From assembly GCA_918026815.1 (NCBI GenBank), contig CAKJVC010000030.1, forward strand, positions 868,001 to 932,000: DNA of 64,000 nt. Reading direction: 5' to 3'. Below, in pieces: positions 1-12,100 of this stretch (positions are counted from its first letter, which is position 1; each line of letters begins with the position of its first letter). A model generated the notes under the pieces. It was not told the origin of the DNA and ran no database searches. It was given only the letters and a program-made list of their open reading frames with translations. The position numbers and the translations under genes are program-made. This DNA is from Chalara sp. BL73. Lineage: Eukaryota > Ascomycota > Leotiomycetes > Helotiales.

Positions 1-1
1 A

Positions 2-1300
2 CTAAATTGTCGACGTGAATGGAAGGCAGTCGCGCCATTGATTCAGCCCGTACTTGCGTACAGTGTATTTGAACAGGCGAAGTATCATGATATATCTGCG
101 CCACTCTCCGATGGACCAGGTATTGCTCCTCGAAAAGGATGGTCACGATTACCTCCCGGCTGGGAGAGAGTGAAGACTGGAAATTCTTGCTACTACTATG
201 ATTGGAACACACGGACGACTCATCCAGCCAGTCCTTTGCAAAGTCAACCGCCAGCTCCCGTTAAGTATGTCGCAACTCGCCGTGTATGTCCAAGAGGATG
301 GAAAAGAAGCCATGACAATGTTGGCAGGGTGCAGCTGACATTTGATACAAGCGCCATTAATCCTGATCCAGGACTGAAAAGGAAGCCAGTTGCGACAGGA
401 GAAGAATTTGATCGCCTCCCTTCATGGGCCCCTAATTGGGCTGGTAAGACACACCGTGACCCGGAACCATTGCTCGATTGGTCTCAGACACTGCCACGAT
501 ATTGGGCATCAGGAAGGACGCAAGCGCAATTCTTGAATGAAGATGATCCTCAAATTTTAGCAGTTCATGGCTTCATCTTTGATGAGATTGCTCAAGTTGG
601 ATTACCTTGGCATCCAGAGAATGATATACCGCCTGTTTCTCGTAAGAATAATGATATCCTCAAACAATGGGAACAACTTGCCCTAGCTGAGTGTCCAAAA
701 TGTCCATATGGTGGCATCGAAGGTCGGAAAAATGCTCTTTGGCGAACTCATATAGGCGACTACGCAAGCGCGGGTGCGGTCCCACCTTCCCATGAGCGGT
801 ATCTTGAATGCTGGTACGATCGTATTGGCTGGGCCAACGACCTTCCATCTGTCGACGACTTGCTTCCGAAGGGCTTGTGGAAGAATGCTACTATTACAGT
901 AGAGGCAAAGAGTGATTCCGTCTTCAGCAGTCACATTACTGATCTTGATACCTCTGAGGTCAGCTTGAATCCTTTCAAATTTGCGAAGACGATCGTCAAG
1001 CAGGTGATTGAGGAACCCAAGATATATGGGCAGTATCTTAAGAGAATACAGCGCGTTTGCGCTCATCGTATGCTTTTCGTAACGCGAAGAGGCTATATGG
1101 GTTTGGCGCCTTGGAATGCTCGTGTTGGAGATCTAGTAACTGTGTTGGATGGCGGAAAGACTCCTTTTTTGTTGCGTTTGCTCCCAGCTGGAGCTATTTA
1201 TTCCTTAGTTGGAGAGAGCTATGTACACGGGATTATGGGTGGAGAAGCTCTCAACTGGGAGCAAGCTGCAGTAAGCTCAAGATATTTCCAGCTTGCATGA
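2..1300 (+). CDS. HET-family (heterokaryon incompatibility) protein, 5' partial
   Basis: The frame is open from base 2 to a TGA at 1298-1300, so the gene enters from the left and the HET domain itself is outside the window. What remains is the region after the HET domain. The segment LPSWAPNW (about 420-445) and the C-terminal block around 1090-1240, which contains GDLVTVLDGGKTPFLLR, YSLVGESYVHG and GEALN, are typical of the ends of fungal HET proteins. These proteins trigger cell death when unlike hyphae fuse. Between about 147 and 240 lies a WW-like segment (LPPGWERV, YYYDWNTRTT) without the second tryptophan. A second, weaker copy (CPRGWKR, GRVQLTFDTS) follows at about 285-360. No intron is needed. 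The class is well supported. The exact allele type and function cannot be told without the N-terminus. Confidence 0.82.
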   Translation, partial: LNCRREWKAVAPLIQPVLAYSVFEQAKYHDISAPLSDGPGIAPRKGWSRLPPGWERVKTGNSCYYYDWNTRTTHPASPLQSQPPAPVKYVATRRVCPRGWKRSHDNVGRVQLTFDTSAINPDPGLKRKPVATGEEFDRLPSWAPNWAGKTHRDPEPLLDWSQTLPRYWASGRTQAQFLNEDDPQILAVHGFIFDEIAQVGLPWHPENDIPPVSRKNNDILKQWEQLALAECPKCPYGGIEGRKNALWRTHIGDYASAGAVPPSHERYLECWYDRIGWANDLPSVDDLLPKGLWKNATITVEAKSDSVFSSHITDLDTSEVSLNPFKFAKTIVKQVIEEPKIYGQYLKRIQRVCAHRMLFVTRRGYMGLAPWNARVGDLVTVLDGGKTPFLLRLLPAGAIYSLVGESYVHGIMGGEALNWEQAAVSSRYFQLA

Positions 1301-1880
1301 AAGGCGCGGCAATTTTGGGGTGTCAAAGTCAAAGATTAGATATAAATGTAACTGTACAATCAAGAGCGGTTGATGTCGAATAAGGATATCGAGCGAATTC
1401 CCGCCAAAGTCTACAATGCAGGCGGACTAAAAGGTGAAAGAAATTATATGATTTCTAGCTGGCATTAAGGAATAGCTCATATAGAGCGCGTGGGAAAGAA
1501 GGACAAACCTTCGACGGTTAGCTGAAATTGTATGGCTCTAAGCATAAACATGGTCAGTACAGAGTAGTTCAACTCTGTATCTGTGGCTGTTCTTTCAGTC
1601 ATTGACCGGAAGTTCTCTTGTTCATCAAGAATTTACACCTTCAAAAATGATACCAGGCCCTCAGCATTTAAATACGAAAGTGTCTAAATTATATGTACCT
1701 AATCTCGTGCGTTATTGAATGGATGTAGCGCGGCTTCTTCCCTCGGAAGTCTTAGCCCGCTTTTCCTAACAAATAAAAGCATCCATAGATAGATATCTTA
1801 AGCGGATTTCTTTCTCTGAAATACCCTTCGTCGTTTCTATGAGCTATTTCTAGTTTAGAGTCCTGATTTCCAGTTTAGAA
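1301..1880. other. Intergenic, between convergent genes
   Basis: This stretch separates the 3' ends of the HET gene (+) and the dipeptidase gene (-). It should hold both 3' untranslated regions. I see no coding frame of note, no repeat and no RNA gene. Confidence 0.6.
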
Positions 1881-3643
1881 TTACATGTTCCCAAATCCAA
1901 GATAGCCATCCATGTTCATTTCGAATTCGAAGCTTGGTAACTTGTCCTCTAAAGGCTTGAGGCCATCTTCCTGCAACTTGAGGGCCACGGTATCCACATC
2001 CCCCCATACTCTCAACACATTTCCGCCTACTACTTTGCTGGCATCTTTATCGGAGATTCCTTGCTTCAACATTTCTGCTACCAGGTCTGGGAACTTGCTT
2101 ACATCATCCAGGCCTTTCGGTGTTGATGGGACTAGGTGCTGGAGTTAGCGTCGATTCATTGCCAGTAGGTCAAATCACTTGACTTAAGCATCTCTGGTGG
2201 AAGGAGCATGATGATGAGTAGGGCTGTCTGAGTTTGGGGCTTGTTAATAATGAGCATGACTTACTGCCATCAAAATCACTGCCCAGTCCAACATGCTCAT
2301 ATCCTATCAGCTCTCCAATATACTTGATATGCTCAACAACGTGCGATAATGTTGAGTTCGGAGGATAAAAATCGGGAAGCCCATTGGGCTTATCGCCAGC
2401 AACACACGATACGAAATCTGGCGAGAAGTTGACCATCACAACTGAGTTACGCTTTTTGACTAGTTGCAAAATATCGTCCGGAACATTCCTTGGATGAGGG
2501 CACAGCGAATATGCAGATGAATGGGAGAATATTATGGGTGCAGCAGACCCGGCCCAGGAATCGTTCCCGCCGAGAACATCACGCATCGTGTCCTGGGAAG
2601 CATGTGATAGGTCTACAATCATGCCAATACGATTCATCTCCTTGATAAGGTCTCTTCCAGCAGGAGATACTCCGTGCCAATATGGACGTGACTTTACGAT
2701 GCCGTGAGGTAACTCAGTAATGGCTGCATCTGCATAGATGTTGTGGCAATTGTGTGTGAGGGTAGCATATCGAACCCCAAGAGCATAGTAGTGTCGTAGA
2801 TTAGAGACTGAGTTACCTATCTGATGAAGACCTTCAATACCGAATGGTGAGATCAATAGACCGTTCTTGAAAGCTTCGAGAGCGGTTGAGCTGTTAGGGG
2901 GCGTGGAGAAATGGGCGGGATATGCTACTTGGAGACGAGTGAGGACATCAATTTGTGACAACGTAAATGCAACAGCTTATATGGGGTTAGTCGACAATAC
3001 TGGCATAAATGGAACGAGTACATGTATGTAATTAAGGGAATCTGAATCCATCGTAGGATGGTAGCAATGGCTTCATGAGTTTCGTAATTGATAGATGAAG
3101 GATACTTACACTCAGCATAATTCGCATCAGAGAAGTCTGCCCAATTCTTCGGACAAGGCACATACGCGCTCCAGAAAGCACCGCCATTCTTGCCCTCCTT
3201 GAGTCGGGGCAAATCTACGTGGCCAGTCAAACCGCCTTCTTCAAAAGGCTTGGTGAAATTCTCATCATAGATCTGGTTATTATTCCTGAATCTCAACAAT
3301 ATTGCAAGATCATTATGGCCATCTGACAGCTGTTAGTTTTGAGTGACATTGTAATGAGGATATATATATTACCAATCAAAGGAGTATTGGTGAGAATGTT
3401 GTTGACTCTCTCTTCGATGCTAAGGAGCCTGTTATGAGAAATACGATGATACGTTCCATTATTTTTGAAGGCAAATATACCCAGGATGAGTGCAAGGCAT
3501 ATAATCAAGAGGAGTCGGGATTTGAATGATGCCTTCGTCGCCTTACTGGGCTTTTCACTCAAAGATGGGCTTCTCTGTTCAGGTGAGGTACCTTGGTCCT
3601 TGTCCCTTGAAAGCAACAAATCCTTTTCCGTATTTGTCGCCAT
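1881..3643 (-). CDS. Membrane dipeptidase, peptidase family M19, N-terminally anchored
   Basis: Exons, in reading order, are 3643-3373, 3322-3110, 2975-2265 and 2131-1881. They give 481 aa with all three introns GT-AG (50, 134 and 133 nt). The family are zinc enzymes that cleave dipeptides and cysteinyl-glycine. The sequence shows the metal-binding DGHND right across the first splice junction (about residue 91), then IVDLSH, IFSHSSAYS and GLGSDFDG further on, all M19 landmarks. Residues 44-59 (RLLLIICLALILGIFAF) are one hydrophobic segment after a charged 40-residue tail, so the enzyme is probably a type II membrane protein with an outer or vacuolar catalytic domain. The preceding in-frame codon is GTG and then TAA, so ATG at 3643 is the start. 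The frame stays open across every junction. Confidence 0.9.
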
Positions 3644-4186
3644 CACCAGTTAAGAAGGATGACTCCCGAGGGTATAAGATATAAATAAAATAAACTCACC
3701 AAATGTGGCGTTTTCAGTACAAAGCACCGGCGTTCGTCGGGCTTGCAAGTTACGAGGGATTCGTCGTCTGAAATTATTTTGCTGCTCTAACTTCTCCATG
3801 ATGCCGCTTTACGAGTTTCACCTCCCTGAAAGATAGGAGCTCATGGTGACCCACGTCACTTCGCCGTCTCGAATTCAATTTAGAACACGAGCCTCAATTC
3901 TCAAATTTTTTACAGTACTACGATTCGATATTTGACTGTCTTCTTAGCTTTTCTTCTCCTCCCTTCATTCTTACAAGTTGCACTATACACACTCCTTGAC
4001 ACCGAAAACACTCTTCTCGCCTGCGTTACAACGCGCAACGCCCCTAAAGACAGGGGAGAGCTTTTGATTCACGGTTATTCCAACCCAGAAAAAACAAGTA
4101 AATCCCAGTCGTCGCAACATTCAAATATCACGAGAGTGGTGATCAAATTGCGCTTGTTCCATCTTTGCATCGGAGAATAGCACAGT
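3644..4186. promoter_or_regulatory. Divergent promoter region, dipeptidase (-) and RhoGAP (+)
   Basis: About 540 bp separate two start codons pointing away from each other, so both 5' regions lie here. On the minus strand an ATG at about 3799 opens a 34-codon frame that stops at a consensus GTGAGT donor near 3700. This could be an upstream ORF or part of a leader intron of the dipeptidase mRNA, because no in-frame splice to the main coding sequence works. No specific factor site is claimed. Confidence 0.4.
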
Positions 4187-6979
4187 ATGCCTGGTTTTGC
4201 GGATTCCTTCTGGTCTGGCGACTACGCTGGAGGTAAGCAACCTTAACCGTCAGTGCTTGCGCACACACACGTTAACGCCATCAGGCCTTGGTGTACTATT
4301 CGGCAAGCTTCAACAAGGCGTGGCAGAAAATGAACAGATGCTTACGATTGCCCGTATGCGGGCAGAGGCGGAGGATATTTATGGACAACGCTTGGGCGAG
4401 ATAGGGGCCGCAACAGACAAGATACAAGGTGGCTTTTCGAGAGACGATGGAGCAAGTGTGCGAAAGGTCAGGATATGCAAAACAAATCAGCTTAGCTTTG
4501 ACTAACAAATACATAGGCGTATGATGGAGTCCGGACAGAGATGGAGGAGGCTTCAAGAAACCATAGGCGAATCGCACAGAGTATCCGAGATCTTGTTGTA
4601 GCTCCTTTCACAAGATGGTGTGATGCCCATGCCTCTCGCGTCCAAGGCTCACAGGAAGATCTTCAAGCTCGTATTAAACTATATGACAAACAGACAGAGG
4701 CTGTCAAGAAGCTGCGAAGTCACTATTTCAACAAATGCCGTTTAGTCGAGGATATCGAGGAGGAAAACAAACTTGCTTTCCAGTCCCCCGAAACCAGCCC
4801 CAAGCCGAAAATACCAGAAATTAAGGTCAATAAGGAGGAGGATGAAGAAGAAGAGCCTTTGGAGATCGCTGATGAGATCTATCAACCCGAGCAAGTCAAG
4901 AAGATTTTAACCCATATACTACAAACTGTTAAGCTGGGCGAGACGAAAGTTCCCATATTGGGCATGTATCAAAATACTACATCTGGGGCCGAGCTTGTGG
5001 AATATTTTCAGAAGTACATGGGTGCCACCAGCGTCAGTGTTGCTGAGCGCATCGGACAGGATTTAGTTGGTCATGGATTCCTTCGACTCATCGGTAGTGT
5101 TGGTAACATTTTCGCAAACAGTTCAAAAATGTTCTACCAGTGGCGACCAAAGACATTCCAATTGACTGGAATCCCAGAAAAGAAGCAACCTCTTAACCGC
5201 ACATTCTCTATTCAGTCGGATACAATCGATTCTCCGGTAATTGGATCCGTGGGAGAATATCTCGCAGGTTGGAATCCTTTGAACACTCAGCATCCCAACG
5301 AAACTCCTGCTGACCGACTCCGACGTGAGGCTGCTGAAGCCGATGAAAGATATAAGGCTGGTGTTCGTAAACTTGATCTTGTTCGTTGCCAGTTGGAGGA
5401 AGCTGTGATTGAGCATTTGAAATACCTTGAGCGGTGCGAGCTTGATAGGCTGAAGGCTATAAAAACTATCATTCTGGATTTCTCCGGTACCATCAGCAAT
5501 GTCATTCCAAGTCTGCAATCTACTGTCGACAAAATGATGCTCTACCAAGAGACTGTGCAGCCTGCAGGCGATCTGCGCTATCTTCTTGAGAACTACCGGA
5601 CTGGTGCTTTTGCTCCACGCGTTACAGTCTACGAGAACTACTATAACTCGGCAGATGAGCAAACTTTTGGTGTCGATCTCGAGGCCCGAGCTCGTTCAGA
5701 TAGAAAGCGTGTACCTGCGATCATCACTACTATTCTAACTTTCCTCGACAACCGCTACCCAGATCTTGAAGGGGATGAAGCTCGGCGAAGTGTCTGGCTG
5801 GTTGAGGTCCCCCTACATCAGACTCATAGAGTGCGAGATGTTTTGAATACAGGGAAAACTTTTACACTTGGCACTTTGGAGCCTTACGAGATACCTATAA
5901 TTGCGAGTGTTCTTAAACTATATTTGCTCGAACTTCCTGGTACATCTTGCTGATCTGAATTACTTATAGCATGCTGACAGTCCTTAGATTCCTTAGTTTC
6001 TTCCCACGTTTACGAAATCATGAAAACAATCTATTCGCAACACCAATCTGCGGATACAGCTGATGCGCAACGTATTGCTGTGCTTCAAAGTACTCTCAGC
6101 CAGCTTCGCCTGTCAAACATAGCCACGTTGGATGCATTAATGACACATTTTACAAGACTAATCGAATTAACATCCGCGGACGAGACATATATATCAGCAC
6201 TTGCTACCACACTAGCACCCTGCATATTACGACCCCGAACGGAAACCTCGATGACGATGGAAGAGAAATACTCCTACCGCTTGGTACGAGATCTATTCAC
6301 CCACAAGGAAGCCATATTTACAGAGCTAAAACGTGCATCGTCGCTAAGTCATAGCGGGAGCGTGGACGCTCGTCGACCACGAGCCATCAGCACTGATGAG
6401 AGCAACCGAAAAGCCAACCAGGAGGCTCGGACTCGTGCAATAATGGAAGCTACAGGCTCTCGAAGCAGAGCTACCAGTCCAGCACCCAGCCCACGCGGCC
6501 ATCGTCGTGATCGCAGCTCCGGTGGACCCGAAACTCGATTCCCAATCCAGACCTCGCCAGTCGTGGACAGAGATTCAGGGCGCCATCCAACGGCAGCACG
6601 AAACTCAGTGATTAGACAGAGTCTAGAGGTTCCAGATACTCCCTCCCTCATGACTAAGCACGAGAACGAGCCTATTAATGGAACATCGGCTACCAATGGT
6701 TCCTCGGTGCCAAAACCTGGAATGAGTGCCACGTATGTGCCAGGTATGGATGATGAATTTAGCGGTGGAGTAGTTGAGGAGGTTTCTTCTCCGGGTGTCC
6801 AAAAGCGTGATAGCGCAGGGAGCCTGGGAAGAGTCAATGCCGCTACAGCTAGGTTTGGAGGGAGGAAGACGATAGGTGCCAACAGAAACAGCCTGGCGGA
6901 AGCATCAAAGCGCGATAGTGTCAGCAGTGAACACCAAGTTCATGGTGTACAACTAACTGATAAGCCGATGGACGACTGA
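4187..6979 (+). CDS. RGD2: F-BAR, DEP and RhoGAP domain protein, Rgd2-like
   Basis: Exons 4187-4232, 4285-4466, 4517-5939 and 5988-6979 give 880 aa, with introns of 48-52 nt. The order F-BAR, DEP inserted around residues 200-290, more coiled-coil, then a RhoGAP-type domain from about 460 is the layout of yeast Rgd2. Rgd2 acts on Cdc42/Rho5-type GTPases at the cell cortex. The F-BAR start (ADSFWSGDYAGG, GLGVLFGKLQQG) and the GAP helix LKLYLLELPDSLVSS, rebuilt across the third intron, support this. The C-terminal 230 residues are Ser/Arg-rich and probably disordered. The usual GAP arginine-finger motif (G-x-x-R-x-S-G) is not visible. The equivalent stretch reads SVWLVEVPLHQTHR. Whether it is an active GAP is therefore open. 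Confidence 0.88.
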
Positions 6980-7467
6980 GAACTGAGCCTGGCGTATAGG
7001 AATTAAGGTAGGGTATAGGATAGGAGTGGTACACGAGTAATGAGGAATGTGTATTGTATTATGGCTGGTGAATTCAAATGCGATAGTTGATACCCTTGCT
7101 CTCTCATTACACTTTCAATACATGTGACTACTTCAGGCAATCAAGATTAACAAGTAATATTGAGATAGAAATGCTATACACACCAAGAGAAGGTTGTTAA
7201 CAGACCCGCTCTAAGCCCTCAACCCTACTTCGAAGATGGGGAAATTGGAATGTTTCTGGGAGGGTGGTGATGGCCGAGGAACTTGCGATGCGGTTTTATT
7301 TCTGGCGATAGATGAGGGCGATCTGGATTAGGGGGTCAAATCTGGTTGTTGATGGCAGTTTATGCACCGCGGTGCAGCTCTAGCCATCTAGATTAAGGTT
7401 TCCGACCACTGATGTGGAGGTCATGTAAATTATATTCACAATTGGCATAATACCAACATCATTTTTA
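6980..7467. other. Intergenic, between convergent genes
   Basis: It holds the 3' regions of the RhoGAP gene (+) and the DUF3431 gene (-). I see no ORF, repeat or RNA gene. Confidence 0.55.
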
Positions 7468-8535
7468 TTATGTACTACACAGTGCCTCATCTACAGCTAA
7501 GTTGCTTCTCTTTTTCAGGGAAATACCTCTGCTGCTAGCCCTTTCTTTCATGCTAACCAAAAGAGTATCAAGTCTCTCGATTTCCGCAACTTCTCCTTCT
7601 GTTTGACCTGACTTCGTAGCCAACCTTTCCCTCCTGCCCGCCAAAAGATTCCACTCATCAAGCTCACCCTGACTTCCAAAACACAACCCCCACCCCTCAC
7701 ATAAGACCTCGTACTCAACCGGACAATCCACTGCACTCCCAAGAAACAGGAACTGCCACATGTGCTCCCACATCCTGCCCGTCAATTGATCAGACAAAGG
7801 AGTCTTAAGCAACCAATCCATCATCGCCGCATACCTCTCCCTCTCCACCGCTCTAATCACTTCTCTCGAAACTGCAAACTGCAAACAGCAGGGCTGGGCC
7901 AAGACCGCAGGCACAACGGTTCCCGGGAAGTTCTCCTGGAATGCAGCTCTCATATACGGCTCCTCAAACTTCTCACTGCCCAAAGTCTCTGCATCATGCA
8001 CAGCGGAAGAGAAGAATATGTTGCTCGTGCTGCCGTTCAAACCGTTTGTGATATTTATCCAGTCCGGACACGCGTTCTTCCAGCTCGTTCTCAGATTTAG
8101 ATACTTCCTTTCAAGCACGGTTGCGAGATTGAGATGGTTGAGTGCATTAAGCGTGCTGTGGTTGAAAATAGGGTCGATATGCCACGCCACGTCGTCGCCG
8201 TGCGCGAAGATGGATATATCGGGAAGCGCATCGTAGAATTGGTGGATATAGGTAAGGTAGATAAGCGCTTCGCGACCTTTGGATGCCGGTGGGTGGTAGA
8301 GAGCGCTTGGGTCGTCGGCGATGTAGGGGATGAGGGTTAGATGTGGGATGGTGAGGTGCTTTGCCCATGAGTAGGGTTGGACCTTTGTCAGGGCGAGAAC
8401 TAAGTTAACTCTTGGTGGCCGCAATAGGTAGGTTGAGGGATACCATTGGAGGATGAGGAGGACGATTGTGGTTAGCGCAAAGCATAGCAGGTATGCACGG
8501 AGCACTTGCCATCTTCTGATATATCGAAGAGCCAT
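7468..8535 (-). CDS. DUF3431 family type II membrane protein
   Basis: A single exon of 355 aa runs from the ATG at 8535. An upstream in-frame ATG at 8565 would add 10 residues. After a short basic N-terminus, a hydrophobic stretch (AYLLCFALTTIVLLILQWY) looks like a signal anchor. The body matches the DUF3431 pattern: VNLVLALTKVQPYSWAKHL, KGREALIYLTYIHQFYD, FAHGDDVAWH, YLNLRTSW, PCCLQFAVSREVI and DWLLKTPLSDQLTGRMWEHMW. These proteins are common in fungi and are thought to be Golgi or secretory glycosyltransferase-like enzymes, but no reaction is established to my knowledge. It stands alone between convergent and tandem neighbours. Confidence 0.85.
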   Translation of the reverse strand: MALRYIRRWQVLRAYLLCFALTTIVLLILQWYPSTYLLRPPRVNLVLALTKVQPYSWAKHLTIPHLTLIPYIADDPSALYHPPASKGREALIYLTYIHQFYDALPDISIFAHGDDVAWHIDPIFNHSTLNALNHLNLATVLERKYLNLRTSWKNACPDWINITNGLNGSTSNIFFSSAVHDAETLGSEKFEEPYMRAAFQENFPGTVVPAVLAQPCCLQFAVSREVIRAVERERYAAMMDWLLKTPLSDQLTGRMWEHMWQFLFLGSAVDCPVEYEVLCEGWGLCFGSQGELDEWNLLAGRRERLATKSGQTEGEVAEIERLDTLLVSMKERASSRGISLKKRSNLAVDEALCST

Positions 8536-9116
8536 GCCAAAATTTTCACAAGCCAAAACTTCCAAGAATTGGGAGGATTTTGAAGCGAAGAAAACTGTCC
8601 GCTTGGTCTAGTCAAAGGATATTACAGGCACAATTAATAACTTACCAGATTCAGGCATTGCGAATAGCTCGGTCGTCTCCAAAACTGGTACATACTTCGT
8701 TCCGAAGGAACCGCCACTAGGTACAAATGAGCCAATGACCTTTCAGATCCCGAGATCTGCATTGGCATGCATGATATGTTGTTGATCAACTTTGATTGCA
8801 AAAGCTTGTTCATTCGTTGGGCTTGGCTACGTGTTCATATGGAACACGGCTAAGACCTGGCTCGATGTTAATATTAGCCGGAGTCAGCTCCGTGGTCGGC
8901 TCATGGTTGGGAGGCGATCTTTCCTATACTTCATACTTAAAAAGCTGCATTAGACTGGCGAGGTGGCTAACAGAATAATCAAAATTTCCTGCATTGTACG
9001 AGAGTACAAGGGACAGAAGTAATGGGCCAACTCTATGAGTGAGGTTACTGCTCACTCAGAAGTACCAAGCACGCAAGTTCCCATTCTCAGGTCTATGAAG
9101 CCCCAAATTCACGCCA
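8536..9116. other. Intergenic, tandem minus-strand genes
   Basis: It contains the promoter of the DUF3431 gene and the 3' end of the M16 peptidase gene. Short frames here (for example 8796-8978 +) show no recognisable sequence. Confidence 0.5.
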
Positions 9117-12100
9117 CTAATGCCCAAAATCCTCACTGCCGTCGTCGCTCTGCCCATCCATGTCGACATCCTCATCATCTTCTTCGTCATCGTTTTCTTC
9201 CTCATCGTCACCCTTAAGACCATAGTCTTCCTGGAAATTTGATAATTGCTGAGATTGAGTCTTGAAACCAAGATCCGAGAAGCCTTTCACAATGCCCTGG
9301 TAAATGTAAGCATACTATATCTTGCCAGTCGTTTCACATTCTACATACCTCCTCCATAATAGGTGCACAGGTTACAACAACATTTGCCTTGCCTGGAATG
9401 AAAGCTTGTAGAAGAACGTTCTTCATGACATCCTTGATCTGATCTCTGCCAATATCACGAACAGCCTTGAGTATTCTATTGTTATACTCGCTGTCCACTT
9501 CTCGAACGACACTATTAACGAAATTGAATTGCCCTGCAGCCGCCATAGTGGTCTGCTCATCGGCGAAACTAACCACAATACCTGAGATCGCGCCTTCAAG
9601 GGCGTGTTCCTCGATTTCACGTTCTCCACTGATGAATTGCTCAATGACCTTTTTGGCAGCCATGAAAGCGCGATATGCATCGGGAGAGCGATAAACGGAA
9701 AACTGGACAAAGCCAGCATCTATGTCCCGTCTAAAATTCGCACCATAAGCTAGGCCAGTACCACGAACAGCGGTCCAGAGTGGGCCTTCGACTGCTTCGA
9801 GGAACGAGATAGTGACCAGTAATGCTGGGAGAAGTGGATCCGTGTATGAGCTGGGGCCTCTGCTAGAAGCGAGAAGGAATGATGAGTCAATGGTAGTCAT
9901 TGGGACAACGACAGTGCCATACTGTCCAGGATTCCTTCCATGAATACTTTGACGCTCAATCGTCTTGACAATCGGTTGTAATGGCTCGGTCGTGTTCAGG
10001 TTAGAGATAAGGGGTTCCCAGGCGGTGACAGGAGATGGCAAAGTTTTGATGTTAGCGATGACTAGTGCACGCATGTTATCGAATGTGAAAAGAGACTTTC
10101 GGAGACCTTCAAAAGATTCAAGGACAGCTTTGGGGTCTTTGGCAAGGAGCTTCTTGAGGCGTTTGATATAGACGGCCTTTACAAGTGTCCCTCGAGCCTT
10201 GACGCTAGAATCATTATCGAGATGAATGGCTGAATTGACTGCCCAGAGCATAGAATTTCCATTGCGTTTCGCGTCAGGAATATCGGCCAATATTTTGGAC
10301 ATTCCTGCATTGAGACGAGTCTCATCAAATATGCTATCAAACATCAAGGTCTTGATCCATCTGACAGCTGCTTTATACTTATCAGATTCTACTTGAAACT
10401 GAATGACTATGCCTTCTGCATCATCAATACGGCCACCGCCGCTTATTGAGTAACTAATTGTATCCTTTTCTAGTGCTGTTACAACCTTCTCAAACTCAAC
10501 CCTTTCTCCGTTAAGGGTGGCTGGAGTGTTGAAAAAGTTATCAATAAAGACGGAGAGCAAAGGTCGGTGTTCTGTGTTAACTTGAGATGTACCCAGAAGT
10601 AATGTTATGTGAACAAAATTCGTGGGAACGTGCTCAAATTGGATGAAAAGGGGAAGGCCTGAATCGGACTTGTCTATGATTGCCTGAATATCGTTCGAAG
10701 AAGTTCCCAGTTTCTTGGCCAGGCCAGATCTTGCAGTTGTTGATTCAATAAAGTGAATAGACTCAACACCCGGTACAGGCCACTTCTGAAGAACAGAAGC
10801 AGGAATTTCAGCATCGTTTTTGGCGATGGCTTGCTTCAGCTTCTCCGCCTTTTCTTTAAGTCCTTCAGGGCCAAGTTCGTTCTTCCTCGCAGCAATTCGG
10901 GCTTCTTCCTTTGCTTTTAAGCTCTTTGCGAGCTCCTTCGAAGGCTTTCCAAGAATGGATACGTGTGGGGCATCTGAGATCCATTTCTTCAGAAAGTCTC
11001 TCCATTGCAGCTCAGTCCAGGTCTCTAATTCATCGAACTCTTTCAAACTACTGATATCCCTCAGATCGGATCCATCGCGGGCTCCGAAAAGAAAATCGTT
11101 TATGACCGCGGTCGAATAATAGCTATCGGAGCTCTCTGCCTGAAACTTCAACTGCCGCTTTTCTCTCTTCAGGCAATCTTTCAAGTAGACCATATCGAGC
11201 GGCTTAGACGCCACCTCTCTCAAAAGCTCAAAAAGGCGCTGCTCAACATAGGATAGCTTTTCAGTTGCCACACCATTTGGTGAGAACCAGATCACGGAAT
11301 TAGGACGCGCATCCCACCAGTACGAGATACCGCTCGCCAGCTCCTCTGTTTCAACCATAACATTTTCCAGTACTGAGACAGAGGAGCCACAAAGATATGT
11401 CAAAAGAACGTTGAGGGCACCTGTGAGCACAGGGTCGTTGCAACTAGGCCCAAACATGCCAACAAGCACATCGCCAGTAGATTCATCCTCTTCTGGAAAC
11501 TCAGCTGTTTCGATCACCGACTCCTTGAGCGCTGGTGGCTGTGGTGATTGTATCCAAGGTCTGTAAAATGTCAATATTGTCTTAAAGATTATTAGAGCAA
11601 TGCGCACCTCTTGAATGGCGTATCGATCCGAGGAATATCATCTAGAATTCCATCCTCAAACTCATCCAAAATATCGAGTAGATTATTCTGATCGACCTCT
11701 CCAACAATGACCAAGCAAAGATTTTTAGGTTGATACATCTCTCTGTGGAACTCGCGTATACGTTGAGGTGTTAATACTCGCAACGCACCCATCAACCCAC
11801 CAGTCTCATATCTGAAGCCAACCTCTTTTGGGTACAATAGGTGCCTAGCTTTGATATCCATAATCTCAGCACCAGTATTCTCAATGCCCTGCATCTCTGA
11901 GTAGACTACACCTGCATCATTACCCTCCCCATCAATGTGATGAACCTCGGTGTAGCATCCTTCGTCTGTGAGTGTGGGAACTATGATGTGTTCAAGGTAA
12001 ACTGGTAGGATTTGAGCAAAACCCTCCCAACCAGCAGTATCCAAGGTATACGCAGTATGATCTGTTGCAGTCCATGCATTGGTGTTTGAATACGCTCTAT

